Assembly: GCA_023412495.1 (NCBI GenBank) | Contig: JAEYNP010000083.1 | Span: 1 to 64,000, forward strand | Length of the DNA: 64,000 bases | Source of the DNA: Pseudomonadota bacterium | GTDB lineage: Bacteria > Desulfobacterota > Desulfobulbia > Desulfobulbales > Desulfocapsaceae | Reading direction: 5' to 3' | Part shown: positions 12,538 through 22,646 of the stretch, piece by piece | How positions within the stretch are numbered: position 1 is the first letter of the stretch | How the letters are laid out: the number at the start of each line of letters is the position of its first letter | Notes under the pieces: generated by a model | Databases searched by the model: none | What the model saw: the letters and a program-made list of their open reading frames with translations, nothing else | What the model was told of the DNA's origin: nothing | Position numbers and translations under genes: made by a program

Positions 12538-13533
12538 TCAAACCTCTCCCTTCCGCCAGTCAAGCCCCTCGTCCTGTTGCGACAGGGGATGGGCCTTGTC
12601 GTATACACTTGCCAAATGATCGAGCGTCAAATGCGTGTACCGCTGGGTCGTCGACAAACTGGCATGTCCCAGCAGTTCTTGAACGGACCGGAGATCGGCG
12701 CCCATTTCCAGCAGGTGGGTGGCAAAGGAATGTCGAAGGGCATGAGGCGTAACTATCTGGGGGATTCCCGCCCGCTCGCCGTAGGCCTTGACCAGCCGTT
12801 CCACGCTTCGGGCAGTAAGGCGGCTACCTCTGCCGTTCAGGAACATCGCATTCTCCTCGACGATCCGCCCCCGGCCGGCCCGCTCCTGCAGCAACTGAAA
12901 GCGCTGGGGCAACCAGCCGCGAACCCCCTCCATGGCGGGGCGCCCGACAGGCACCAACCTCTCCTTGTTTCCTTTGCCCCGTACCCTAAGCACTTCCTCG
13001 GTGAAATCAAGGTCGTCCAGGTTTCGCGATACCAGCTCGGAAACCCGCATCCCGGTTGAGTAGAGGAGTTCCAGAATGGCCCGGTCCCGGTGCATGTAGG
13101 TATCCGTCGCCCCTGGCGCTTCGAGCAGGGCGAAGGTCTCGTCCACGGTGAGAAATACCGGAATATACCTACCGATCTTGGGGCCGGTAATGCCTGTGAG
13201 CGGATTGTTTTGAACGATGCCGCGCCGCATGCCGAAACGGAAAAAGGTGCGCAGCGCCGAAAGTTTTCTGGCCACCGTGGCGCTGCAGTTATGACGGTGC
13301 AGACTCACCACGAACGACCGCACCTGACCGACTGTCACCGTCCCCGCGGAGCAGCCTTCGCCAATGTGGCTGCCGAATTCCAGCAGATCACGGCGGTAGC
13401 CGTTCACCGTATGCTCGGAATACCCCTTCTCCGTTTCGAGCCAGTCGATGAATTCCCCTATCGTCTTGTTCATAAATTGTGGTAAGTGCTTAGGGTGGAG
13501 CGAAACTTCATAAAAATAGCGAGATACCGCCAT
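12538..13533 (-). CDS. xerC: Tyrosine recombinase XerC
   Basis: Site-specific recombinase of the XerC/XerD family that resolves chromosome dimers at dif. It has an N-terminal SAM-like DNA-binding domain (core from MNKTIGEF) and the catalytic set: R in STGMRVSEL, K in VRGKGNKER, HALRHS, H in LGHASLST and the nucleophile Y in QRYTH. The neighbours favour XerC, since xerC-hslV-hslU is a known arrangement. The start at 13533 has GAGGAG just ahead (spacing three). An inner ATG at 13473 fits the usual length of about 300 residues but has no ribosome binding site, so the first 20 residues are uncertain. Confidence 0.9.
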   Translation of the reverse strand: MAVSRYFYEVSLHPKHLPQFMNKTIGEFIDWLETEKGYSEHTVNGYRRDLLEFGSHIGEGCSAGTVTVGQVRSFVVSLHRHNCSATVARKLSALRTFFRFGMRRGIVQNNPLTGITGPKIGRYIPVFLTVDETFALLEAPGATDTYMHRDRAILELLYSTGMRVSELVSRNLDDLDFTEEVLRVRGKGNKERLVPVGRPAMEGVRGWLPQRFQLLQERAGRGRIVEENAMFLNGRGSRLTARSVERLVKAYGERAGIPQIVTPHALRHSFATHLLEMGADLRSVQELLGHASLSTTQRYTHLTLDHLASVYDKAHPLSQQDEGLDWRKGEV

Positions 13534-13602
13534 TTTCTCCTCGACTTCTTACCGTGAGAGAAATATATACGGTGATTTTTTCTTCCAATTATGATTTCTT
13601 TG

Positions 13603-13672
13603 TAACTTAGAAATACCTTGAAAAAGAATTTCTTGAAGTTATTACTAACCCCCCATTTTTTTTGGGGGTTGG
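13603..13672 (+). repeat. Repeat family copy A (boxes plus C-run/G-run hairpin)
   Basis: Contains CTTAGAAAT, then AAAGAATTTCTTGAAG, a short AT spacer, and a hairpin of AACCCCC and GGGGGTT around a T-rich loop (13647-13670). The same boxes in the same order occur in the minus-strand reading of 25087-25162. It lies between the divergent xerC and xseB genes, so it could be a leader RNA element of xseB or a mobile repeat. Confidence 0.5.
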
Positions 13673-13779
13673 CCTTTCTGTGAACCGATGCCGGATGCGT
13701 CGACCTAGTTCTATCCGGAAAAAAAGAACCAAGCAACTGAGTTTTTGACACGGCAGCCTTCGCAGCGCCCGTTTTCATT

Positions 13780-14031
13780 ATGGCAAGAAAAAATTTTGAA
13801 CAGGCTCTGGCACGGCTTGAGCAGATCACCGAGGAACTCGCGGACGGCGAGTTGAGCCTGGAGTCCAGCCTGAAAAAATTCGACGAAGGCATAAAACTGG
13901 CGAGTTTCTGCAACGAGCAATTGAATGAGGCCCGGGCAAAGATCGAACTCCTCTTGAGCAAGGACGGCAAGCTGGAAGGCGTCCCCTTCGAAGACGAACA
14001 GGAAAATGGACATCAAGACCTACCTGAGTGA
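13780..14031 (+). CDS. xseB: Exodeoxyribonuclease VII small subunit
   Basis: Small subunit of ExoVII, which degrades single-stranded DNA with the XseA subunit (not in this window). The 83 residues match the family: [20 protein letters not shown], then [12 protein letters not shown], two helices forming the complex-binding hairpin. It overlaps ispA by 26 bases. The order xseB-ispA-dxs is common in proteobacteria. The ribosome binding site is weak. Confidence 0.94.
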   Translation: MARKNFEQALARLEQITEELADGELSLESSLKKFDEGIKLASFCNEQLNEARAKIELLLSKDGKLEGVPFEDEQENGHQDLPE

Positions 14032-14902
14032 GAAAAAAAGGTTGGTGGAAAATGGCCTCGAAGCCCTGATGCTTAAGTCGGACGGGCCATTCGCCGATCA
14101 CATCGAGGCGATGCGCTACAGCCTGTTCGTCGGCGGCAAGCGCGTCCGCCCCATCCTCTGCCTGGCGGCCGGGGAGGCTATCGAAGGTTCCGCGGAAACG
14201 ATGGAGCGTCTTCTGCCGGTGGCTTGCGCACTGGAGTGCATCCATACTTACTCGCTGATCCACGACGACCTGCCGGCCATGGATGACGACGACCTGCGGC
14301 GTGGCAAGCCGACCAACCACACCCTCTTCGGCGAAGCCGGGGCGATCCTGGCGGGGGACGGTCTGCTGACCCTGGCCTTCGATCTGTTGAGCGACCCGCG
14401 TTACAACTCAATCCCGGCAGAAAACCGCCTCAGCATCATCCATATCATTGCCCGGGCAGCCGGCTCCCTGGGTATGGTCGGTGGTCAGTCCCTCGATATC
14501 GCGAGCGAAAATTCAACGTTTCCCTTTACAACCCTGCAGACCATTCACAGGAGCAAAACCGGGGCTTTGATCACGGCCTCAGTCCTGGCCGGAGCGATCG
14601 GAGCCGGCGCTTCGCCCGAACAGCTCACGCGTCTGACCGGATACGGCGACAAGATCGGCCTTGCCTTTCAGATCGTCGACGACCTGCTCAATGCCACCTC
14701 GACCACCGAACAGCTCGGCAAGGCCGCCGGCTCCGATGCCGACCGCGGCAAGGCCACCTACCCCGCCTACTTCGGCGTCGAAGAGACCAGGGTAAAGGCC
14801 CGGGAGGCCGTCGCCGAGGCCGTTGCGGCGCTCGGCGATTTCGACGAAAAGGCCGATCCGCTGCGGGAGATTGCCAGGTATATCTTCACCAGGAGCCACT
14901 GA
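14006..14902 (+). CDS. ispA: Farnesyl diphosphate synthase / polyprenyl synthetase
   Basis: Condenses isopentenyl diphosphate with DMAPP and GPP to farnesyl diphosphate, for quinone and undecaprenol synthesis. The 298 residues carry the first aspartate-rich motif [14 protein letters not shown] (from D87) and the GKRVRP substrate loop. The second motif reads DDLLN (about 224-228), an Asn in place of the last Asp of DDxxD; I recall this variant in related deltaproteobacteria, so it is probably functional. AGGAAA lies directly before the ATG. Chain length cannot be read with certainty from sequence. Confidence 0.92.
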   Translation: MDIKTYLSEKKRLVENGLEALMLKSDGPFADHIEAMRYSLFVGGKRVRPILCLAAGEAIEGSAETMERLLPVACALECIHTYSLIHDDLPAMDDDDLRRGKPTNHTLFGEAGAILAGDGLLTLAFDLLSDPRYNSIPAENRLSIIHIIARAAGSLGMVGGQSLDIASENSTFPFTTLQTIHRSKTGALITASVLAGAIGAGASPEQLTRLTGYGDKIGLAFQIVDDLLNATSTTEQLGKAAGSDADRGKATYPAYFGVEETRVKAREAVAEAVAALGDFDEKADPLREIARYIFTRSH

Positions 14903-14955
14903 TCTTTGCTCGAAGCATCGTTTTGATGTTATCAGGCGAAATTTCGTAGAAAGTT

Positions 14956-16863
14956 ATGTCCATACCACCGCCATCCCCCTTCACCCTGCTCGCCAAAGTC
15001 GATTCTCCGGCCGATATCCGGACGTTCTCCTTCCCCGAACTCAAGAATCTTGCCCATGAGATCCGCGAGTTGATCGTCCAGACGGTATCCAAAACGGGCG
15101 GGCACCTCGCACCGAGCCTCGGCGTGGTGGAACTGACCATCGCCTTGCACTTCATCTTCGAGACGCCCGCCGACAAGATCATCTGGGATGTCGGCCATCA
15201 ATCCTATGCCCATAAGATCCTCACCGGGCGGCGGGAGCAGTTCGCCACCCTGCGGCAATATAAGGGGATGAGCGGCTTTCCCAAGTTCAAGGAGAGCGTC
15301 TACGACGCCTTCGAGACCGGGCACAGCTCCACATCCATCTCCGCCGCGCTGGGCATGACCCTGGCCAAGGATTTAAAGAAAGTGAATAACCGGGTCATTG
15401 CCGTGATCGGCGACGGCTCGATGACCGCGGGTCTCGCCTTCGAGGCGTTGAACCACGCCGGTCATCTCGACAAGAACCTCATCGTCATCCTCAACGACAA
15501 CGAGATGTCGATCTCCCCTAATGTCGGTGCGCTTTCGAGCTTTCTGAGCCGCAAGCTCACAGGCAGGACCATGAGTCGGGTCAAGGCCCATCTGGTCGAA
15601 AAACTGCAGATTTCCGACGTTGGCGAGAACATCCTCAACATCCTCAGGAAGAGCGAAGAGAGCTTCAAGAGTTTTTTTACTCCCGGCATGCTCTTCGAGG
15701 CCTTCAAATTCAACTATATCGGCCCAATCGACGGCCATAACCTGGAAGATCTGCTTGAAACCCTGGAGACGGTGCGGGACAACTCCCAGGGGCCGATGCT
15801 TATCCATGTCCTGACCAAGAAGGGCAAAGGCTACGAGCCGGCGGAGAAAAACCCCGATATCTTCCACGGCATCGGCCCCTTCGATATCGTCAGCGGCACG
15901 CCGCATGCCGACAAGGGCATACCTACCTACACCCAGGTTTTCGGCGATACCCTCACCGAGATGGCTGCAAAGGATGACAAAATAGTCGCCATTACCGCGG
16001 CTATGGTCTCGGGCACGGGCCTGAAAAAATTCGCCTCAACATTTCCCGACCGCTTCTTCGATGTGGGCATCGCCGAACAGCATGCTCTGACCTTCGCCGC
16101 GGGACTCGCCGTGGAAGGGATGCGGCCGGTTGTTGCCGTCTACTCCACATTCATGCAGCGGGCAATCGACCAGATAATCCACGATATCTGCATCCCCAAC
16201 CTGCCGGTGACGCTTGCCGTGGACCGGGCGGGCGTGGTCGGCGACGACGGCCCCACTCATCACGGCGTCTTCGACCTCTCACTGTTCCGGGCCATCCCCA
16301 ACATGGTCATAATGGCCCCCAGGGACGAGGAGGAACTGCGGCACATGCTTTTCACCGCCGTTTCCCACAACGGGCCGGTGGCGGTCCGCTATCCGCGGGG
16401 CAAGGGCTACAGTGTGCCGCAGGCGGAGAACCTGCAGCTCCTGGAGATCGGCACGGGGGAGCTGCTGCGGGAAGGCGGGGACGTTCTGCTGCTGCCGGTC
16501 GGCAACCGGGTGAATCCCGCACTGGAAGCAGCCGAGGAGCTGGAAAAGGAAGGTATCGCCGTGGCGGTGATAAATCCGCGCTTCATCAAGCCCCTCGACG
16601 CGGAGCTGATCTGCCGGTGGGCCGAGCGGACCGGCAAGATCGTGACCATCGAGGACAACGCCCGCCAAGGCGGCTTCGGCAGCTCCATTCTTGAACTCCT
16701 CAGCCGGCGCGGATTCTACAACGTCCGCACCTGTATGCTCGGCCATCCGGATCACTTCATCGAACACGGACCGCAGAAAACCCTGTGGAAGAACAGTCAC
16801 ATCGACGTTTTCTCGATCATCCGCGCCGCCCGTAAGATGCTGGGCAGAGGGGTGGAGGAATAG
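14956..16863 (+). CDS. dxs: 1-deoxy-D-xylulose-5-phosphate synthase
   Basis: First enzyme of the MEP isoprenoid pathway: condenses pyruvate and glyceraldehyde 3-phosphate using thiamine diphosphate. The 635 residues show the expected order: TPP-binding [18 protein letters not shown], the [10 protein letters not shown] segment, the pyrimidine-binding domain with [15 protein letters not shown], and a transketolase C-terminal domain. It follows ispA by 53 bases, and ispE lies at the far end of this window, so three isoprenoid genes are within 50 kb. It ends nine bases before the convergent kinase gene. Confidence 0.97.
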   Translation: MSIPPPSPFTLLAKVDSPADIRTFSFPELKNLAHEIRELIVQTVSKTGGHLAPSLGVVELTIALHFIFETPADKIIWDVGHQSYAHKILTGRREQFATLRQYKGMSGFPKFKESVYDAFETGHSSTSISAALGMTLAKDLKKVNNRVIAVIGDGSMTAGLAFEALNHAGHLDKNLIVILNDNEMSISPNVGALSSFLSRKLTGRTMSRVKAHLVEKLQISDVGENILNILRKSEESFKSFFTPGMLFEAFKFNYIGPIDGHNLEDLLETLETVRDNSQGPMLIHVLTKKGKGYEPAEKNPDIFHGIGPFDIVSGTPHADKGIPTYTQVFGDTLTEMAAKDDKIVAITAAMVSGTGLKKFASTFPDRFFDVGIAEQHALTFAAGLAVEGMRPVVAVYSTFMQRAIDQIIHDICIPNLPVTLAVDRAGVVGDDGPTHHGVFDLSLFRAIPNMVIMAPRDEEELRHMLFTAVSHNGPVAVRYPRGKGYSVPQAENLQLLEIGTGELLREGGDVLLLPVGNRVNPALEAAEELEKEGIAVAVINPRFIKPLDAELICRWAERTGKIVTIEDNARQGGFGSSILELLSRRGFYNVRTCMLGHPDHFIEHGPQKTLWKNSHIDVFSIIRAARKMLGRGVEE

Positions 16864-16872
16864 AAACAGCCC

Positions 16873-17376
16873 TCAGCCCGTCGGCAGCTTGATGATGAAT
16901 TCCGTACCGATCCCCTGGGTTGAGGAAACCCGGATCGAGCCGCCGTGATTGTCGACGATGATGCCGTGGGCGACAGACAGGCCCTGGCCGCTGCCCCGCC
17001 CCACGGGCTTCGTGGTAAAAAAGGGATCGAAAATCCGGGGCACGATATCGACCGGCATGCCACAACCGGTATCCGCCAGCCGTAACTCGACGTGGTCGCC
17101 GGCCCGACGGGTGGAGATGCTGATTCTGCCCTTCCGGCGAGGCGGATCGCCATACTTTTCCATCAGGGCGTAAACTGCGTTGAGCAGCATGTCGAGCAGC
17201 ACCTGCTTGATACGCCCGGCCAGGAGAGGCACGACGGGCAGGCCGGGATCGAGGTGCAGCTCCATCTCGGCCACATCCTGCCAGCGGCTGCGGGAAACAG
17301 CGACCGTAATCTCCACGATATCGTTCAGGTCCTCCGGGACCTTGTCCAAGCTGCCCGGATGGGCGAAGTCCTTCAT
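16873..17376 (-). CDS. Histidine kinase, C-terminal ATPase part (frameshifted)
   Basis: The catalytic ATPase half of a sensor kinase whose first half is encoded just upstream in another frame. Visible are the N-box region (LLDMLLNAVYAL), the G1 box DTGCGMP, the F-box [13 protein letters not shown] and the G2 box GQGLSVAHGI. It has no receiver domain. Reading back from this frame, the sequence joins the upstream part if one G is added to the four-base run at 17408-17411, giving LGGTRRISAIVKAMKDF. As written, this fragment lacks its dimerisation helix and would not work alone. It is either a sequencing error or a recent pseudogene. Confidence 0.72.
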   Translation of the reverse strand: MKDFAHPGSLDKVPEDLNDIVEITVAVSRSRWQDVAEMELHLDPGLPVVPLLAGRIKQVLLDMLLNAVYALMEKYGDPPRRKGRISISTRRAGDHVELRLADTGCGMPVDIVPRIFDPFFTTKPVGRGSGQGLSVAHGIIVDNHGGSIRVSSTQGIGTEFIIKLPTG

Positions 17377-18764
17377 GGCCTTGACGATAGCCGAGATTCG
17401 TCGAGTACCCCAAGCGTCTGATCGATGGCCTTGCCGGCCTCTTCTTTGAGGAAGCCGGAGTCCACTTCCTCCTCGATGCTCCTGATCGCCTCGACCTCCT
17501 CGCCGAAACTGCCCGCCGCTGCCACTCTTTCCGCCAATTTTTCATAAGATTTCAGCAGTAAAATGAAGTCTCCTAGCGCCTCCTTCAGGAACTGCGCGTT
17601 GCCAAGGACGTATTGAATAGGGGTGTTGATCTCGTGGGCAACCCCGGCCGCAAGCGTGCCGATTGATTCCAGCCGCTGCGCCTGCCGGAGCTGGTTTTCC
17701 AACTCGATTTCCTTTGTTCTGTCGCGCATGACTGCGACAAAGTTGATAATTTTTCCCTGCTCGTCCTTCACCGGGGATATGGTTGAATCATCTTGGTAGA
17801 TCGTCCCGTCCTTTTTCCTGTTGACGATTCGGCCTGCCCATACCTGGCCGGAGGCAATGGTCTCCCAGAGGTTACGATAAAAGCTGGCGTCATGGTAGCC
17901 GCTCTTCAGGATCCTGGGGTTCCGGCCGAGAACTTCCTGCGGCAAGTAGCCGGTAAGCCGGGTGAAAGCCGGATTGACATAGATGATCTTGCCGCTACGA
18001 CCGGTGATGATAATAGACTCTGCGGCATTTTCGATGGCGGTAATAAGACGGTTCTGCCGGCGCTGGATTCTGTTCTTCCGGGAAATCTCCATGATCAGCC
18101 GGTCGTTGGCTTCACTGAGGGCCGCGGTGCGCTGCTCCACCAGCATTTCCAGCTCAGCCTGGTACATTTCCAGCTGTTCCTTTGTTCCCTTGAGTTCCTG
18201 CGTCTGTTGCCGCTGAACGAGATTCTGATAGCCCATCGCCGAAATTTCTCCGGCCATGATCTCAAGGAACATCAACTTGTTCTCGAACTCCTTCATGGTC
18301 AGTTTAGGCATGTCGAGAAATGCCCGGACCATTTCCTCCGGATCGGCGCCGATCTCCAGCGCATACTGGCGCACCCGCGATTTATCGACCTCGCCCACCT
18401 GGTACTGGCCGATCAGCCAGTTGGCGATATGCCGGCCGTTGACGACGATTGGTGCGGCGGCATCGGTGAAGCCTATGCTGTAACAACGCTGGTGAATGGG
18501 ACGCTGTTTTTCTCGGGCCAGGCGGCCCAGCTGTTTACCCGAGAAAACGCAATTGGCCGTTCCCTTCTCCGTCTCCCGAATCATGGTGCAGACCCGGCAA
18601 TGGTTGCTCGGCGCGGTGATCGCCACCCCCTGCGGGTCGGTGAGCGTCGAGGCAATGTTGTTGGCGCTGGCGAAGGCATCCTGGATCCGCTGCAGCTTCT
18701 CCAAGGGGATGAGGTCGAGGAGGGAATAGTCGGAGGCTGCGGTAGGTGACTGCTGGCTGGGCAT
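17373..18764 (-). CDS. PocR/PAS sensor histidine kinase, N-terminal part (frameshifted)
   Basis: The sensory part of a hybrid-less histidine kinase, 463 residues as read. It has a PocR ligand-binding domain (about 15-180, with cysteines at CRVCTM and NCVFSGK), a coiled coil (about 190-235), a PAS domain (about 245-355, with NPAFTRLTGY) and the phosphorylatable His in GVAHEINTP. The frame then slips and stops after about 20 aberrant residues near 17373. PocR domains are thought to bind small hydrocarbon derivatives. GGAG precedes the start by nine bases. No cognate response regulator is adjacent; pntA is divergent. Confidence 0.8.
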   Translation of the reverse strand: MPSQQSPTAASDYSLLDLIPLEKLQRIQDAFASANNIASTLTDPQGVAITAPSNHCRVCTMIRETEKGTANCVFSGKQLGRLAREKQRPIHQRCYSIGFTDAAAPIVVNGRHIANWLIGQYQVGEVDKSRVRQYALEIGADPEEMVRAFLDMPKLTMKEFENKLMFLEIMAGEISAMGYQNLVQRQQTQELKGTKEQLEMYQAELEMLVEQRTAALSEANDRLIMEISRKNRIQRRQNRLITAIENAAESIIITGRSGKIIYVNPAFTRLTGYLPQEVLGRNPRILKSGYHDASFYRNLWETIASGQVWAGRIVNRKKDGTIYQDDSTISPVKDEQGKIINFVAVMRDRTKEIELENQLRQAQRLESIGTLAAGVAHEINTPIQYVLGNAQFLKEALGDFILLLKSYEKLAERVAAAGSFGEEVEAIRSIEEEVDSGFLKEEAGKAIDQTLGVLDESRLSSRP

Positions 18765-18977
18765 CGCGGAAACTCCGTTTGGGTACGGAAATTTTAATCT
18801 TGCAAAATTGTATCACACCTTCTCGAAAAGAAGCATCACCTTCCCTCGCAATTTTCAAAATGTAGCTCCGATTACTGCTCCGATCTTTAAACATCGAATT
18901 AGTGCTTATATTGTCCCTGTCACATGATACGGCTCAGGACAAACCGGCTACATTCCAACCTAATAAGAGGAAAAAAG

Positions 18978-20528
18978 ATGCGTATCGGCATACCGAGAGA
19001 GATCCATCCAGGAGAAAAACGTGTAGCAACCACCCCCGAGGCGGCCAGTCAATTGCAGAAACTCGGATTCGAGATATTGATCGAATCAGGTGCGGGGTTC
19101 GCCGCCAAATTTACGGACGAAGCGTACCGGGATGCCGGCGTTGCGGTGGCACCGGACGCGCAGACAGTCTACCGCGAGTCCGACATCATCCTTAAGGTCC
19201 GCGCGCCGGAGTACGATCAAGAGCACGGCTTCCATGAAATCGAATCTTTTCGAGAGGGCCAGACCCTGATCAGCTTTCTGCAGCCGGCGCAGAACCAGGA
19301 CTTGCTGAAGGATCTGGCGGGCAGGAAGCTCTCGGTGCTGGCTATGGATTCCATCCCGCGCATCTCCAGGGCCCAGAAGATGGACGCCCTGAGCTCGATG
19401 GCCAACATCGCCGGCTATCGGGCCGTGGTCGAGGCCGCCCAACATTTCGGCCGGTTTTTCACCGGCCAGATCACCGCCGCGGGCAAGATCCCCCCGGCCA
19501 AGGTGCTGGTGATCGGGGCCGGGGTTGCCGGACTTTCGGCCATCGGCGCCGCCAAGAGCATGGGGGCCATCGTCCGGGCCTTCGACACCCGGCTCGAGGT
19601 CAAGGAGCAGGTCGAGAGTATGGATGCCGAGTTCCTGGTCCTCGATTTTGCCGAGGAGGGCGCGGGCGTCGGCGGCTACGCCAAGGTCATGAGCGATGCC
19701 TTCATCAAGGCCGAGATGGAGCTGTTCGCCCGCCAGGCGAGAGAAGTAGACATCATCATCACCACCGCCCTCATTCCGGGCAAACCCGCCCCGGAACTCA
19801 TCACCGAAGAGATGGTGAAGGCCATGCGGGAGGGCAGCGTCATCGTCGATCTCGCGGCGGAAATGGGCGGCAACTGCAAGCTCACCGAGGCCGACAAGGT
19901 CGTGGTAAAGCACGGGGTGACCATCATCGGCTACACCGACCTGCCCTCGCGCCTGGCCACGCAGTCCAGCCAGCTCTACGCCACCAACCTCCGCCATCTC
20001 CTGTCCGACCTGACTCCGCAGAAGGACGGCCGGGTCATCATCAACATGGAGGACGAGATCATTCGCGGGGCAACCGTGGTGAACGAAGGCGAGATCACCT
20101 GGCCGCCGCCTCCACCGAAACTCTCCGCCGCCCCGAAGGCGGCTCCGGCCGCGCAACCCCACCCGGTTGCAGCAGTGCCGAAGAAAGGCCCGGTGAACAT
20201 ATATCTGCTCTTCCTCATCGGCGCCATCCTCCTGCTGGGACTCGGAAGCGTCGCGCCTCCCGAGTTCATGTCCCACTTCACCGTATTTGTTCTGGCCTGT
20301 TTTGTGGGCTATATGGTCATCTGGAACGTGACCCCGTCCCTGCACACACCGCTGATGAGCGTGACCAACGCTATCAGCAGCATCATCATTATCGGGGCGC
20401 TTCTCCAGATTTCCTCGTCGAGTGCATTGATCGTGATTTTGGCGGGTGCGGCGATCCTGATGACCAGCGTCAATATCTTCGGCGGATTTGCGGTCACCCA
20501 TCGGATGCTGTCCATGTTCAAGCGATAG
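18978..20528 (+). CDS. pntA: NAD(P) transhydrogenase subunit alpha
   Basis: Proton-translocating transhydrogenase, subunit with the NAD(H)-binding domain I (IGIPREIHPGEKRVA at the start, VIGAGVAGLSAIGAAK for nucleotide binding). It ends in membrane helices (about 415-510) after an Ala/Pro linker. The 516 residues resemble the fused alpha subunit of E. coli. The start was set at 18978, preceded by AGAGGAAA, rather than the earlier in-frame ATG at 18924, whose extra 18 residues are not family-like. It is followed by pntB after nine bases. It couples hydride transfer from NADH to NADP+ to the proton gradient and supplies NADPH. Confidence 0.95.
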   Translation: MRIGIPREIHPGEKRVATTPEAASQLQKLGFEILIESGAGFAAKFTDEAYRDAGVAVAPDAQTVYRESDIILKVRAPEYDQEHGFHEIESFREGQTLISFLQPAQNQDLLKDLAGRKLSVLAMDSIPRISRAQKMDALSSMANIAGYRAVVEAAQHFGRFFTGQITAAGKIPPAKVLVIGAGVAGLSAIGAAKSMGAIVRAFDTRLEVKEQVESMDAEFLVLDFAEEGAGVGGYAKVMSDAFIKAEMELFARQAREVDIIITTALIPGKPAPELITEEMVKAMREGSVIVDLAAEMGGNCKLTEADKVVVKHGVTIIGYTDLPSRLATQSSQLYATNLRHLLSDLTPQKDGRVIINMEDEIIRGATVVNEGEITWPPPPPKLSAAPKAAPAAQPHPVAAVPKKGPVNIYLLFLIGAILLLGLGSVAPPEFMSHFTVFVLACFVGYMVIWNVTPSLHTPLMSVTNAISSIIIIGALLQISSSSALIVILAGAAILMTSVNIFGGFAVTHRMLSMFKR

Positions 20529-20537
20529 GAGGGACAT

Positions 20538-21932
20538 ATGTCGCAAGGCGTCATTACCGCAGCGTATATCGGGGCAACCATCCTTTTCATTCTGTCGCTC
20601 GGCGGCCTCAGCCGGCCGGAAACCTCCCGGCGCGGCAACCTGTTCGGCGTAATCGGCATGGGACTGGCGCTTGCCGCCACCATTCTCGGCATCGTTTCCG
20701 ACAACTATTTCATTCTCTTCGGCGGGGTCATTATCGGCGGCTCCATCGGTCTCAGACTCGCCAGGAAAGTGGCGATGACCCAGATGCCGGAACTGGTGGC
20801 AATCCTGCACAGCCTGGTCGGGATGGCGGCGGTGCTGGTCGGCTTTGCCAACTTCCTCGATCACGACAGCTCCTTCGTCGGCGCAGACAAGACTATTCAT
20901 GACATCGAGACGTGTCTCGGTATCGCCATCGGCGCCCTCACCTTCTCCGGCTCGGTCGTGGCCTTCCTGAAGCTGAGCGCCAGGATCAGCGGGCGGCCGG
21001 TGCTCCTTCCCGCCCGGCACTGGCTGAATCTCGGCCTCCTGATTGGCGCAATCTGGTCCGGCGCGATTTTTCTTCAGCAGTCGGCGGCAGGCGCCGGCGC
21101 ACTGCCCCTGCTCGTGCTGACCGTCATCGCCCTCGCCTTCGGCGTACATATGGTCATGGCTATCGGCGGAGCCGATATGCCGGTGGTGGTCTCCATGCTC
21201 AACAGCTATTCGGGCTGGGCGGCAGCGGCGACCGGCTTCATGCTGAACAACGACCTGCTCATCGTGGTCGGGGCCCTCGTCGGCAGCAGCGGCGCCATCC
21301 TCAGCTACATCATGTGCCGGGCCATGAACCGGAAATTCATCGCCGTCATTGCAGGCGGCTTCGGCACGACCGAGGCTGTCGGGCCAGTGACGGCCGGCGA
21401 GGCGGGCGAGGTCGCGGCCGTCGAGGCTGCGGAAGCGGCGGACCTGTTAGCCAACGCGCGGGAGGTAATCATCATTCCTGGCTACGGCATGGCGGTGGCC
21501 CAGGCCCAGCATGTGGTCCACGAGATCACCAGGAAACTGCTGGACAAGAAGGTCAAGGTCCGCTTCGCCATCCACCCGGTCGCCGGACGCATGCCCGGCC
21601 ATATGAACGTCCTGCTCGCCGAGGCCCACGTCCCTTACGATATCGTCTTCGAGCTGGACGAGATCAACCCCGACTTCCCCAAGGTGGACGTTTCGGTGGT
21701 CATCGGCGCCAACGATATCGTCAACCCCGCGGCCCAGGAGGTGCCGAACAGCCCTATCGCCGGCATGCCGGTGCTGGAATGCTGGAAGGGCAGGAACACC
21801 ATCGTCCTCAAGCGCTCCATGGCCACCGGCTACGCAGGGGTGGACAACCCGCTCTTTTATAAGGAGAACACCAGGATGCTTTTTGGCGATGCGCGGAGCA
21901 GTCTTGAGGGGATTTTAAAAAATCTGGAGTAG
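20538..21932 (+). CDS. pntB: NAD(P) transhydrogenase subunit beta
   Basis: Partner of PntA. The 464 residues have eight or nine membrane helices in the first 270 residues, then the soluble NADP(H)-binding domain III with [11 protein letters not shown], the conserved [18 protein letters not shown] and [10 protein letters not shown]. The start has AGGAGG a few bases ahead. The gene ends at a bidirectional terminator shared with the convergent lipoprotein gene. Confidence 0.96.
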   Translation: MSQGVITAAYIGATILFILSLGGLSRPETSRRGNLFGVIGMGLALAATILGIVSDNYFILFGGVIIGGSIGLRLARKVAMTQMPELVAILHSLVGMAAVLVGFANFLDHDSSFVGADKTIHDIETCLGIAIGALTFSGSVVAFLKLSARISGRPVLLPARHWLNLGLLIGAIWSGAIFLQQSAAGAGALPLLVLTVIALAFGVHMVMAIGGADMPVVVSMLNSYSGWAAAATGFMLNNDLLIVVGALVGSSGAILSYIMCRAMNRKFIAVIAGGFGTTEAVGPVTAGEAGEVAAVEAAEAADLLANAREVIIIPGYGMAVAQAQHVVHEITRKLLDKKVKVRFAIHPVAGRMPGHMNVLLAEAHVPYDIVFELDEINPDFPKVDVSVVIGANDIVNPAAQEVPNSPIAGMPVLECWKGRNTIVLKRSMATGYAGVDNPLFYKENTRMLFGDARSSLEGILKNLE

Positions 21933-21945
21933 GAAGGGACCCAGC

Positions 21946-21972
21946 GGAAGCCGGAAAGACGCTCCGGCTTCC
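21946..21972. terminator. Bidirectional terminator between pntB and lipoprotein gene
   Basis: Perfect nine-base stem GGAAGCCGG/CCGGCTTCC with a nine-base loop, placed between the ends of two convergent genes and followed on the plus strand by a T-rich stretch (TGATTTCTTATTC). Confidence 0.8.
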
Positions 21973-21979
21973 TGATTTC

Positions 21980-22624
21980 TTATTCTTCCTTGAGCGCAGC
22001 AATGAATCGATCGGCCTCGGCGATGGCCGCATTCATATCGCGGATGAGGCTGTCGACGTTGGTCTGCACGCTGCCGAGTTCGTCCTGCAGCCCGGCGATG
22101 GCCTGGGCATTCAGGTTATGCTTCAGGTACAGCACCTGGTCCCGTAGCGGCACGAGTGCCGGGTCCAGCCTGGCCTCGGCCTTTTTCATGGCGCCGATCA
22201 GCATCTTGTATCTCTGCAGAGTAGAATCGTACTTCTGCTGACTCGACCGACGGAGCGTGTCGCTGGAATACTGCTTGATCTCACCTCGCCATTCCCTGAA
22301 GAGCGCCTCCGAGACATCCTCCACGGCATCGATGCGGTCCCGCACCGCCGCGGCCTTTGACTCACTCTCCTGCAGGGTGGCGTTGAATCTGTTGTATTCC
22401 CTCTCCAGGTTGCCGCCCTTGAAGTCGACCACGCTCCTGAACTGCTCCATGGCCGTCAGGAACTGCTTCTTCGCCTCATCCTGCGAATCCCGCGCCTCCT
22501 TGACGCGGTCGACCATGATCTCGCGCTTGTGTACCCCTACTTTTTCCATGGTCTCGTAGTACATGGTCTGGCATCCGCCGAGTCCGAAAAAAATGGCGAC
22601 CAGAACGAGAAGTCCGGTTTTCAT
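21980..22624 (-). CDS. Lipoprotein of the DUF2959 family
   Basis: A 214-residue predicted lipoprotein: a hydrophobic signal (LLVLVAIFFGLG) ends in the lipobox LGGC with the lipidated cysteine at position 18. The rest is helical, charged and rich in heptad-like repeats. It resembles DUF2959 proteins of unknown function. The start at 22624 has AAAGGGGGG ahead; the open frame extends 50 codons upstream into the neighbouring epimerase gene, which I reject as a start. It is probably envelope-located, facing the periplasm. Confidence 0.8.
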   Translation of the reverse strand: MKTGLLVLVAIFFGLGGCQTMYYETMEKVGVHKREIMVDRVKEARDSQDEAKKQFLTAMEQFRSVVDFKGGNLEREYNRFNATLQESESKAAAVRDRIDAVEDVSEALFREWRGEIKQYSSDTLRRSSQQKYDSTLQRYKMLIGAMKKAEARLDPALVPLRDQVLYLKHNLNAQAIAGLQDELGSVQTNVDSLIRDMNAAIAEADRFIAALKEE

Positions 22625-22646
22625 GATCCCCCCTTTCCTTGCAGCA

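Noticed and set aside
19086..21149. 687-codon minus-strand frame opposite pntAB
   Set aside because: Shadow frame with a His/Asp/Gly-biased composition; the plus-strand pntA and pntB are certain.
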